From assembly GCA_018667995.1 (NCBI GenBank), contig JABIQT010000187.1:1-14031 (forward strand): DNA of 14,031 bases, given 5' to 3'. Source of the DNA: Candidatus Latescibacterota bacterium. GTDB taxonomy: Bacteria > JAAXHH01 > JABIQT01. Of this stretch, positions 1-7,132 are shown one piece after another. Under the pieces are notes generated by a model. It saw only the letters and a program-made list of their open reading frames with translations, was not told the origin of the DNA and searched no databases. Within the stretch, counting starts at the first letter, position 1; each line of letters begins with the position of its first letter. The position numbers and the translations under genes were made by a program.

Positions 1-1
1 G

Positions 2-703
2 CTCGTGGAGGCCGCACACGATTCCGACTCAGCCGTCTACGGTATGGTTCAGCCATACAGTGCCGATGCCAGCACAGGAGCGACTCAGCCAATTCACGCT
101 ACCTCGGCGCATATTCGCGCGGCGGCTGCAAATTACCGCGCGAAAGGAGTCGATGGCCTCTACGCCTGGTTTTTGCCCTGGCCCATGGGGGAAACCGAAA
201 AAGGTATCCTATCGGATATGAAAGATGGTGATTTATCGCGGCATCGAGACAAGCACTACTTGGTACCAAGAAATGTGGCACCTGGGGAGGAACTCCATTA
301 TCAGGTACCCCTGCCCGTGGCAATAGAGGCCCATGAAACTGGAATTGAGCACGAGATACCGTTCCACATTGCCGACGACATGGAGACTGAAACAGCCTCA
401 ATAAACGAGGTGATTCTTCGCATGAATGTCACGGACCTGGTTGCGGCCGACCGGATCGCAATATCCCTCAATGGTAGACCACTGGATACAGAAAAGTGCA
501 CCCGCGATTTCGGCCACTGGAACGCTCCGTATGTAGGCCAATGGCTGACCTTCCATCTGGAAACGATCCGGCCAGAAACCGGATATAACCAGCTGGTTTT
601 CACGGTCATAAAACGCCCCGATGACTTGGCCGGCACCCTTTGCATCAACGATGTTGAAATCATGATCGTCTATGGACCATACAAACCGAAGTTAAATCCA
701 TGA
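2..703 (+). CDS. C-terminal part of a TIM-barrel glycosyl-hydrolase-like protein (5' truncated)
   Basis: The reading frame is open from the left edge, so the GTG at 5 is probably an internal valine and the gene starts outside the window. The first 65 or so residues look like the end of a (beta/alpha)8 barrel: a strand with VYGMVQPYS, then a helix AAANYRAKG, then a last strand GVDGLYAWFLPW, the typical closing strand of family-10-like or GHL-type hydrolases. After a linker with DKHYLVPRN come about 130 residues rich in alternating beta strands, with an LNGRPL turn and a WLTFHL strand, which I read as a beta-sandwich accessory domain. No membrane segment is visible. The catalytic residues would lie upstream and cannot be checked. 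The gene converges on the PhyH gene with a 40-base gap and no clear terminator. The substrate is unknown. The fold call is moderately sure; an enzyme function is inference. Confidence 0.6.
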   Translation, partial: LVEAAHDSDSAVYGMVQPYSADASTGATQPIHATSAHIRAAAANYRAKGVDGLYAWFLPWPMGETEKGILSDMKDGDLSRHRDKHYLVPRNVAPGEELHYQVPLPVAIEAHETGIEHEIPFHIADDMETETASINEVILRMNVTDLVAADRIAISLNGRPLDTEKCTRDFGHWNAPYVGQWLTFHLETIRPETGYNQLVFTVIKRPDDLAGTLCINDVEIMIVYGPYKPKLNP

Positions 704-743
704 TTGAACAAAAACAGAGTGATCAACAGGGAAGAAATTCCGG

Positions 744-1553
744 CTACTTAGCCGTCGGATCGTCTCCCAGTGTCACGCGACCAGGACGATGAGGCGGTTC
801 AAACATGGCCAGTTCGGCGCTGGTCGGATCGTTTATGGGACATTCCGTAAATGCACCGCCCCATGCCAGGTACCCCGGTGCATATTTGAATAGTATGGAG
901 CGACGTTCCCGATCCTTCGGAATCCAGGGCAACGTGCCATGGATGAGAGCCTCGGTGAAAATAACAAGTGACCCCGCCGGCGCGGAAACCTGCTTAATGC
1001 AATCCCAATTCTCCTTGAGCGTCAAGACAGACATAGGAGTCCTGTAGTTTGCCTTGTGGCTCCCAGGTATACAGGCGAAGCCCCCATCACCGGGCCTTAC
1101 CTCTGCAAGTTGCCACGCTGCCACCGTGAGACCACAGTGGATCTGCTCGTGATAGAAATGGTGAAACTGACTGGGGTCAAAGGTAGAACCACCATGGAAA
1201 CGATGGCCTTCAGTGCCACTGTTCATAGTAATCAAGCCCGGCCCGTGGTCCAGGCGGTATCCAGGTCCGAGAATCTCATTGAAGACATCTATCGTCTTGG
1301 GATGCGTCAGCATATTCCGAAAGGGATCGCACCACGGATGCTCTAGGGTCAAAGGGCTCTGACTCAATTCCCCTCTACCAGATGACCCCTTAAGGTCGGG
1401 ATGCCCTTCGGATAGACCGGGTTCGCGATTTTCAATCAGATCGGAATGATGAGTAATGGCAGCATTGGCGGTTGTCAACTCCTCCTCGGACAGCGCATTC
1501 TCGATGACCACGTATCCCCACAAATCGAACAGATACTTTTCGCGCTCTGTCAT
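744..1553 (-). CDS. Phytanoyl-CoA dioxygenase (PhyH) family protein
   Basis: A 269-residue protein of the PhyH family of Fe(II)/2-oxoglutarate oxygenases, which hydroxylate small molecules in the cytoplasm. Family marks are the N-terminal FDLWGYVVIENALS segment (residues 9-22), the core GDGGFACIPGSHK (155-167), the distal histidine in FTEALIHGTLPW (H205) and the following arginine pair in RERRSILFKY (R217/R218), which fits the 2-oxoglutarate carboxylate site. The canonical proximal HxD is not obvious: the candidate stretch is HRFHGG (117-122) plus HHFYHEQ (131-137), rich in His with one Glu. The ATG at 1553 is preceded by a purine-rich AGGGGAAAAGG. The gene is divergent from epmC, with 190 bases between them. 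PhyH homologues of this type are often numerous in large marine genomes and few have known substrates, so none is assigned here. Confidence 0.88.
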   Translation of the reverse strand: MTEREKYLFDLWGYVVIENALSEEELTTANAAITHHSDLIENREPGLSEGHPDLKGSSGRGELSQSPLTLEHPWCDPFRNMLTHPKTIDVFNEILGPGYRLDHGPGLITMNSGTEGHRFHGGSTFDPSQFHHFYHEQIHCGLTVAAWQLAEVRPGDGGFACIPGSHKANYRTPMSVLTLKENWDCIKQVSAPAGSLVIFTEALIHGTLPWIPKDRERRSILFKYAPGYLAWGGAFTECPINDPTSAELAMFEPPHRPGRVTLGDDPTAK

Positions 1554-1743
1554 TACCTTTTCCCCTTGTACTTGTGAACCAGATCACCAGATAGTATTGG
1601 AACGATCTCTCGTAAGCCCACTACTCGTCCTGAAGGAATCACGGACCGCTATTCGGCCCTGCATGAGATGTGGCCGTTGTATCAGGATCAACATGATTCG
1701 TGGCCCTGTTGTTGATACCCCTGAAAGTTGTTAAGGACGTTAC

Positions 1744-2277
1744 ATGGATCTTCAGACATTTACATGTATTCTAAACAAACACTTCCTGCATCGATACGGC
1801 ACGATCCTGACAGGCGGGCACGAGGAGCCGTTCTATCGAGCCCGGTCCAACGATCTCTCGGCGAATATCCAATTTACGCGTGATTACATCAGAAGCGCTA
1901 TGCATGAGCTGGCGCACTGGTGCCTGGCAGGAAAAAAGCGGCGTCTTCAGGATGACTTTGGATACTGGTATCTGGAAGATGGGCGTACTCAGATCCAGCA
2001 GGAAGCTTTTTTCAAAGTAGAAGTAAAGCCGCAGGCCATTGAGTGGGCATTTGCTACCGTCTGTGACGTCCCTTTTGAGGTAAGTGTGGACAACCTGGAG
2101 AATCATGTAAGTGGCAGTTTGATATTCCAGGACATGGTCCACCTACAGATCTCAGAGTATCTTGACTCCGGATACCCACGGAGAGCACAGGAGATTCTCG
2201 CTTTACTGCATGACTATCGAGATGGTAATAGCGATACACTTTCGAGTTTTCTCAGGGACGCATCTCCGCAAGCCTAA
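1744..2277 (+). CDS. epmC: Elongation factor P hydroxylase EpmC
   Basis: A 177-residue protein matching the EpmC/YfcM family (E. coli protein about 180 residues). In E. coli EpmC hydroxylates the beta-lysyl-lysine already attached to EF-P Lys34; EpmA and EpmB make that modification, which lets EF-P relieve ribosome stalling at polyproline. The signature is clear: SAMHELAHWCLAGKKRR (51-67) with the HExxH metal site H54/E55/H58, then DDFGYWYLEDGR (70-81), then QEAFFKVEVKPQAIEW (86-101), whose Glu100 is the likely third ligand. The ATG at 1744 has a good AAGGA at 1733-1737. No efp, epmA or epmB is in the window, so the gene stands alone between PhyH and the fucosidase. The family is mainly gammaproteobacterial. 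The family call is firm; activity depends on EF-P elsewhere in the genome. Confidence 0.93.
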   Translation: MDLQTFTCILNKHFLHRYGTILTGGHEEPFYRARSNDLSANIQFTRDYIRSAMHELAHWCLAGKKRRLQDDFGYWYLEDGRTQIQQEAFFKVEVKPQAIEWAFATVCDVPFEVSVDNLENHVSGSLIFQDMVHLQISEYLDSGYPRRAQEILALLHDYRDGNSDTLSSFLRDASPQA

Positions 2278-2407
2278 CTTTGGAAGGTTCATCCCCGTAA
2301 TTCTGACATTGTTTCCGGATGGAACCCACGACACATTCTCAATGCCAGATATGACAGTGTCTCTTTCCTGTCGATTGGGTACATTGAACGCGGAACCCTG
2401 CCCACCT

Positions 2408-3829
2408 CTATGATCCCGGTGTGATCTTGAGAACAAAGACGTGGTCACACGGCTTCTGATCGGGCAACCTCACACGCAATCCCCGCGACGAGCGTGACCA
2501 TTTGAGATCGGCATTGCATCCCAATAGACGGACGCTGTCGATTTCTTGAGTGTAGAGGCGCATGTCGGTACCAAGTGACTGGATCAGCGCTTCTCCTTTG
2601 GTGGGCCAGGCCAGCAGGATGGCATAGAGCGTATCGCCTCGTCTTGTGAATCTGATGTCGCGACTGGTAAAATCATTCCGGTTCGTATCGGTGAACTCAC
2701 CGGACTCGACGCGCGTGGGACCTTCCCCAAAGACCTTCCACGGTGTCGAATCATATATGGCCTCACCATTGATCTGCATCCAGGCGCCAATTTCCAGCAG
2801 CAGAGCCTCCTCTTCCTCAGGGATGGTTCCGTCAGGCTTTGGACCGACGTTCAGAAGCAGGGCCCCGTTCTTGCTCACAATATCTGCAAGATCGCCTATG
2901 ATCTGATCGGCCGATTTGTATCCCCGTTCTGTCTTCACATACCCCCAGGACACCCGCGTCAAACTCGTATCCGTCTGCCAGAAATCGGGATTGATATCGT
3001 CCAACTGTCCGCGCTCTACATCGAACACGGCGGCTTGTGGCGGAAATGCGTCGAACTTGTAATTGATGGCCACACCACGTTCCCATTGGGCTGCCCTATT
3101 GTAGTAATAGGCCGCGAATCGTTTCAGATACGGTTCGAATGCCGGCTCCTTGATCCACCAGTCAAACCAGAATAGCTGCGGTTGGTACCTATCAACCAGT
3201 TCACAAGATCTCGCGAGCCAGTCATCCAGGAATTCCTGATTGGGCTGTGTGTCCCGGTGCTGGGCAGGTCCGTAGAACGCGGCATACTTTGGATCCTGCA
3301 CATCGGATTCGAAGTCCATGCCACCGTTCATAAACCACCAATGCTCCGCACGATGACTCGATACCCCGAAGGTCATCCAATGCTTGCGCACAGCCTCGGC
3401 CAGCTCGCCGACAAGGTCCCTCTTCGGTCCCATTTTTCCTGCACACCAGTCCGACAGCAACGTATCGTACATGGCGAAACCGTCATGATGCTCTGCCACG
3501 GGTACTACGAAGCGGGCTCCCGCCTTTCGGAAGAGGTCGGCCCATTGGTCAGGATCGTACTTTTCGGCTTTGAACAGAGGAATGAAATCCTTGTACCCGA
3601 AATCTGTATGCGGTCCATAGGTGGCAATGTGATGCTTATAGGCCTCTGAGTCTTTCTGGTACATGCTCAGCGGATACCATTCATTCTCAAATGCTGGTAC
3701 CGAATAGACTCCCCAGTGGATAAAGATGCCGAATTTCCCATCCTTGTACCAGGAAGGGACCTGGTATGCAGACAGAGAACTCCAATCCGGCTGGAACGGA
3801 CCATCAGGGACTAAGGTCGGGGATGTCAT
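2408..3829 (-). CDS. GH29 alpha-L-fucosidase
   Basis: A 473-residue glycoside hydrolase of family 29, which removes terminal alpha-L-fucose by a retaining mechanism. Family motifs in order: KFGIFIHWGVYSVPA (32-46), WYPLSMY, then KYDPDQWADLFRKAGARF (90-107), EHHDGFAMYD (113-122), the barrel strand LFWFDWWIKEP (219-229) with Asp223 as probable nucleophile, and NGALLLNVGPKPDGTIP (321-337) near the end of the barrel. The last 110 residues form the usual beta-sandwich. There is no signal peptide (the N-terminus is MTSPTLVPDG), so the enzyme is probably cytoplasmic and acts on imported oligosaccharides. The ATG at 3829 is preceded by GGGAGG at a good distance. The gene is convergent with epmC (130-base gap) and divergent from the larA-like gene. 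Linkage specificity cannot be read from the sequence. Confidence 0.95.
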   Translation of the reverse strand: MTSPTLVPDGPFQPDWSSLSAYQVPSWYKDGKFGIFIHWGVYSVPAFENEWYPLSMYQKDSEAYKHHIATYGPHTDFGYKDFIPLFKAEKYDPDQWADLFRKAGARFVVPVAEHHDGFAMYDTLLSDWCAGKMGPKRDLVGELAEAVRKHWMTFGVSSHRAEHWWFMNGGMDFESDVQDPKYAAFYGPAQHRDTQPNQEFLDDWLARSCELVDRYQPQLFWFDWWIKEPAFEPYLKRFAAYYYNRAAQWERGVAINYKFDAFPPQAAVFDVERGQLDDINPDFWQTDTSLTRVSWGYVKTERGYKSADQIIGDLADIVSKNGALLLNVGPKPDGTIPEEEEALLLEIGAWMQINGEAIYDSTPWKVFGEGPTRVESGEFTDTNRNDFTSRDIRFTRRGDTLYAILLAWPTKGEALIQSLGTDMRLYTQEIDSVRLLGCNADLKWSRSSRGLRVRLPDQKPCDHVFVLKITPGS

Positions 3830-3878
3830 ATTGCCTCCCGGTTAAGGTGGGTTTTCGGTCTTCATGCTCGCCGGAGGT

Positions 3879-3906
3879 ATTATTGTCTCCAACGAGTGCC
3901 AGGCAA
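3879..3906 (-). promoter_or_regulatory. Possible sigma70-type promoter of the fucosidase gene
   Basis: Read on the minus strand, TTGCCT (3906-3901, four of six matches to the -35 consensus) is followed after 16 bases by AATAAT (3884-3879, five of six matches to the -10 consensus). The start site would lie near 3872, giving a leader of about 40 bases ahead of the ATG at 3829. This is a consensus match by eye only. Confidence 0.4.
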
Positions 3907-4182
3907 TCTGGGGGAAAATCTCATATGTTTCAATGTATAAATCAAGCTCTGAAGTTTTCTGTTATAGATGCTTTTGGCTCAGCGACCGATTATTGGATTC
4001 GTGGGGGAGCGGGGCAAACGCCGCCAGGCCATAAGTTCGAGATAAACTTCTTTCTAACATTCTCAATCTGGCACGTGCAATCCCCTTTTCAAGCACATAA
4101 TCAAGGGCAAACACCAGAGCTTTATATCGCCCGTAAAGCCCGGCGCACCTAGCTGAGTCTTCCCGTAGCGCACGCAATCTGG
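3904..4182 (+). repeat. Three dispersed copies of CAATCTGG
   Basis: The exact octamer CAATCTGG occurs at 3904-3911, 4064-4071 and 4175-4182. In the second and third copies the similarity goes further: CAATCTGG-CACG-TGCAAT against CAATCTGG-TGCAAT, i.e. the same two blocks with or without a four-base spacer. The third copy runs into the inverted repeat TGCAATTTTGCA (4183-4194). The first copy overlaps the proposed fucosidase -35 box. They could be operator sites of one regulator; that is inference. Confidence 0.4.
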
Positions 4183-4264
4183 TGCAATTTTGCAGCAGGG
4201 ATTGTCCTGAAAAACTACAACCCGTGATGGACATCCTGAACGCCTTCGACCGAGAGAATTTCGC

Positions 4265-4292
4265 TTGAAACCGGTCGAACTGTCTGTATAAT
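4265..4292 (+). promoter_or_regulatory. Strong sigma70-type promoter of the larA-like gene
   Basis: TTGAAA (4265-4270, five of six consensus bases) and a perfect TATAAT (4287-4292) are separated by 16 bases. Transcription should start near 4299, about 52 bases before the ATG at 4351. This is the best promoter match in the window and lies in the right orientation in non-coding DNA. A 17-base tandem repeat begins two bases downstream. Confidence 0.72.
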
Positions 4293-4293
4293 C

Positions 4294-4327
4294 GAATAAC
4301 TTGCTTAACTGAATAACCTGCCTAATT
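4294..4327 (+). repeat. Two-copy 17-base tandem repeat at the transcription start
   Basis: GAATAACTTGCTTAACT (4294-4310) is followed directly by GAATAACCTGCCTAATT (4311-4327). Fourteen of 17 bases match and all three differences are C/T changes. The array covers the expected transcription start and early leader of the larA-like gene. A repressor site or a leader structure are possible roles; replication slippage is the simple alternative. Confidence 0.7.
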
Positions 4328-4350
4328 GAATCTGAGAAGAACTGACAAAC

Positions 4351-5610
4351 ATGATCCAGTTAACCGCTCCCCCGAACAGCCAACTCGATGAAGCCACGAT
4401 TCGCCAGGCTCTCATATCGGCATTAGAGGGTTGCTACCAGAAACAGAAGGTACTGGTACTGATCCCAGATCATACCAGAACGGTACCACTGCCGCTCCTG
4501 TTTCGCTGCCTGACGGAGGGCCTGCATGATTCCAGTCAACTGGACTTCATGGTGGCGCTGGGTACTCACCCTCCTCTCGATGATGTAAAGCTGCGGCAGC
4601 TTGTGGGCATTGACCAGGCGTCACGGGAGACTACATATCGGCATATCGGACTATTGAACCATCTTTGGGACACGTCCGATGCGCTGGCAACAATCGGAAG
4701 CATATCGCAGGATCACATCAGGGCGATGGCCGGTGACCGCTGGCATCCATCGCTCGGCAACGACGTCCCGGTGAGGATCAGCAAGGCCATACTCAACTAC
4801 GACCACGTTATTATCCTGGGTCCTACATTCCCTCATGAAGTTGCGGGCTTCTCCGGAGGCGCCAAGTACTTCTTTCCCGGCATTTCGGGTCCTGAGATGA
4901 TCAATACGACCCATTGGCTTGGCGCTCTGGCCGGAGTGCGGGGCACGATCGGAATCCAGGACACACCAGTGCGTGCGATGATACATGCAGCGGCGGAGAT
5001 GATCTCGACACCATCGACCCTGATAGGGTTGGTCACTGAGAATGATGGTTTGGCAGGCATGTTTATTGGAAACTACCTCGAGGCCTGGTCCGCAGCCGCC
5101 AATCTGTCGGCTGAACGACATATCATATGGGTCGATAGACCCTTTGACCGCATTCTTTCCTGCGCACCGTCCATGTACGACGAACTATGGACAGCGGGAA
5201 AAGCCATGTATAAGCTGGAACCCGCCCTCGCCGAGGATGGGGAACTAATCATTTACGCTCCAGACCTCGAGGTAGTGAGCCATGTACATGGCAAACACAT
5301 CTACGAGGTAGGGTACCATGTGTTACCTTATTTCCTCAATCAATGGAACAGATTCAAACATGTGCCTTTAGGCGTCCTGGCACACAGCACCCATGTACGT
5401 GGAGAGGGCACCTACCGTAATGAGGTGGAATATCCGCGCGCCTCGGTTTCTCTGGCCACGTCATTGCCACCGGAATCCTGCCGAAAACTATCACTCGGCT
5501 ATACCGATCCGACGACTATTGACACGTCGGAATGGAGCCACAAGGAAGAGGATGGTGTGCTATACGTCCGTAAAGCCGGGGAGATGTTATACCGAGTTCG
5601 GCCAAAATGA
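4351..5610 (+). CDS. LarA-like nickel-pincer 2-hydroxyacid racemase/epimerase homologue
   Basis: A 419-residue protein, close in length to lactate racemase LarA (about 424). LarA inverts a 2-hydroxy acid by hydride transfer through a nickel-pincer nucleotide cofactor (NPN) bound to a lysine. Family landmarks: DHTRTVP (40-46), MVALGTHPPL (67-76) with a probable catalytic His73, PHEVAGFSGGAKYFFPGI (161-178) with probable catalytic His162 and Lys172 as the likely cofactor-bound lysine, TTHWLGA (186-192) with His188 matching the nickel-ligand histidine, and TAGKAMYKLEP (281-291). The LarA family includes enzymes acting on lactate, malate and larger sugar acids, so the substrate cannot be named. 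No larB, larC or larE is here; cofactor must come from elsewhere. The ATG at 4351 has only a weak Shine-Dalgarno (GAGAAG, about 11 bases away) but follows a strong promoter. An M20 gene lies 121 bases downstream. Confidence 0.87.
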   Translation: MIQLTAPPNSQLDEATIRQALISALEGCYQKQKVLVLIPDHTRTVPLPLLFRCLTEGLHDSSQLDFMVALGTHPPLDDVKLRQLVGIDQASRETTYRHIGLLNHLWDTSDALATIGSISQDHIRAMAGDRWHPSLGNDVPVRISKAILNYDHVIILGPTFPHEVAGFSGGAKYFFPGISGPEMINTTHWLGALAGVRGTIGIQDTPVRAMIHAAAEMISTPSTLIGLVTENDGLAGMFIGNYLEAWSAAANLSAERHIIWVDRPFDRILSCAPSMYDELWTAGKAMYKLEPALAEDGELIIYAPDLEVVSHVHGKHIYEVGYHVLPYFLNQWNRFKHVPLGVLAHSTHVRGEGTYRNEVEYPRASVSLATSLPPESCRKLSLGYTDPTTIDTSEWSHKEEDGVLYVRKAGEMLYRVRPK

Positions 5611-5731
5611 CCACGCCCAAATCTCGACATAGGTCCAGACCAGTACATGAGCCCACAGAAACCGTATCAACCGCACTGGAATTCACCGCAGCGCGATAAA
5701 GAGTTCGCAATTACAGATTGGAGTAAGCCGA

Positions 5732-7063
5732 ATGGCAAATTCCTCAGAATTGAAACAGAAGGTCTGCAAGGCTATTGATGCACGCCGGGAACAGATAATC
5801 GGAATAGGAGAGTCCATTATGGACGCTCCCGAATTGGGCTTTAAAGAACAGAAAACCGCTGGGCGGGTGAAGGACATCCTGGGAGGCCTGGGACTGCAAT
5901 CCGAGAGCGGCCTCGCCATTACCGGTGTTAAGGCTGTGCTGAAAGGAGCAAAACCCGGCCCCACGGTCGCAATCATGGGCGAGCTCGACGCCCTTCAGGT
6001 TCCCGGGCATCCTCGGGCCGACGGAGATACGAATGCCGCCCACGCCTGTGGTCACAATGCCCAGATAGCCGGCCTGATGGGGGCGGCAATGGGACTTTCG
6101 CAGCCTGCTATTGTCGAGGAACTGGAAGGGAATGTAGTCTTTTTTGCGGTCCCGGCAGAAGAATACGTGGAGATCGAATACCGCATCGGACTGGTCAAGT
6201 CTGGCGCCACCTCATTTCTGACCGGCAAGCAGGAACTGGCCAAACTGGGACAGTTCGATGATATCGACATGGCCATGATGATACATACCACAGGCCCGGA
6301 TGTCTCCGAGGGCAGCATGGGCATCGGCCGTTCCAGCAACGGTTTTCTCGCCAAGAGTATTCGGTTCATAGGCAAGGCGTCCCACGCGGGCGGTTCCCCC
6401 GAAAGAGGCGTGAACGCACTCTATGCCGCACAACTCGCTCTAAGCGCAATCAATGCGCAACGCGAGACATTTCGCGATGAAGACTGCGTCCGAGTACATC
6501 CAATCATCACAAAGGGCGGTGATCTGGTAAACATCATTCCCGCGGAGGTGACGCTGGAGACCTACGTGCGTGCCAAGACCGCCGACGCGATCCTCGATGC
6601 GGCCCATAAAGTGGATCGTTCGCTCAGAGGATCAGCTATCGCCATGGGATGCAAGTTAGAAGTCGAGACGGTACCCGGCAACCTACCGTTGAGAAATGAT
6701 CCCGTGCTCGCCAACATTTTTCAAGAAAATGCAGAGACACTCTTCGGAAAAGGCACCTTTAGAGAGTACGGCCACGGTGGTGGATCGACAGATGCGGGAG
6801 ATTTGAGCCAGTTCATGCCCGTATTGCACCCGATGATGACCGGGGCGGCCGGTACCCATCATCAAACCGACTGGCATATAGCCGATCCCGATGCCGGATA
6901 TGTGGCACCCGCGAAGACGCTCGCCATGATGGCTATCGATCTGTTAGCCAATGGAGCAGCTAAGGCCCATGAGGTGATAGACCGTTTTGAGCCGATCATG
7001 TCTCGCCGGGAATACGTGAACAGGCAACAGGCTGTCTTCAAGACCGAGACATTCTCGGATTAA
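5732..7063 (+). CDS. M20-family metal-dependent amidohydrolase (AbgB/PM20D2-like)
   Basis: A 443-residue M20 amidohydrolase, likely cytoplasmic with a binuclear metal site. Visible motifs: IMDAPELGFKE (29-39), GELDALQVPGH (83-93), HACGHNAQIAG (104-114) with Cys106/His108 as metal ligands, FFAVPAEEYVE (137-147) with Glu143 as general base and Glu144 as ligand, MMIHTTGP (182-189) with His185, then the dimerisation domain opening with KASHAGGSPERGVNAL (215-230), and GTHHQTDWHIA (374-384) with the last histidine ligand. The HACGHN form and the long middle segment fit aminobenzoyl-glutamate-hydrolase-like members better than classical hippurate hydrolases. No signal peptide. The ATG at 5732 has GGAG eight bases upstream. 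It may share a transcript with the larA-like gene, though 121 bases separate them. The substrate is an amide or N-acyl compound, not identifiable further. Confidence 0.88.
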   Translation: MANSSELKQKVCKAIDARREQIIGIGESIMDAPELGFKEQKTAGRVKDILGGLGLQSESGLAITGVKAVLKGAKPGPTVAIMGELDALQVPGHPRADGDTNAAHACGHNAQIAGLMGAAMGLSQPAIVEELEGNVVFFAVPAEEYVEIEYRIGLVKSGATSFLTGKQELAKLGQFDDIDMAMMIHTTGPDVSEGSMGIGRSSNGFLAKSIRFIGKASHAGGSPERGVNALYAAQLALSAINAQRETFRDEDCVRVHPIITKGGDLVNIIPAEVTLETYVRAKTADAILDAAHKVDRSLRGSAIAMGCKLEVETVPGNLPLRNDPVLANIFQENAETLFGKGTFREYGHGGGSTDAGDLSQFMPVLHPMMTGAAGTHHQTDWHIADPDAGYVAPAKTLAMMAIDLLANGAAKAHEVIDRFEPIMSRREYVNRQQAVFKTETFSD

Positions 7064-7132
7064 TAGTCACCACCGGGCCCAAGTTCAACAGACGGTGCAT
7101 GCTCTGCACTGCCCTGAGATTCTGCAACAACA

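Larger units (their letters stand above)
3830..4350. other. Divergent intergenic region, fucosidase / larA-like gene
   Basis: This 521-base non-coding stretch separates the two divergent genes. Open frames on both strands (3766-4152 plus, 3962-4234 minus) show no recognisable domain and no convincing start, and I read them as chance. The region contains a probable promoter for each flanking gene, three copies of the octamer CAATCTGG, a short inverted repeat at 4183-4194 (TGCAA-TT-TTGCA), and a 17-base tandem duplication just downstream of the plus-strand -10 box. No tRNA or known riboswitch was recognised. Confidence 0.7.

Noticed and set aside
1456-1734. Plus-strand frame with a Cys-x-x-Cys-like stretch (CMRCGRC)
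   Set aside because: It overlaps the PhyH gene and its start in antisense, has no ribosome site and no domain; the cysteines look accidental.
3962-4234. Minus-strand 90-codon frame in the fucosidase/larA-like gap, considered as a small gene or a gene remnant
   Set aside because: No recognisable family, no good ribosome site, and a competing frame on the other strand; more likely non-coding.
5519-5524. Perfect TTGACA inside the larA-like gene, considered as a promoter for the M20 gene
   Set aside because: No -10-like hexamer lies 16-18 bases downstream and the site is 200 bases from the M20 start.
7095-7109. GTGCA-TGCTC-TGCAC hairpin between the M20 and GH127 genes, considered as a terminator
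   Set aside because: The stem is only 5-6 pairs and neither strand has a T tract after it.
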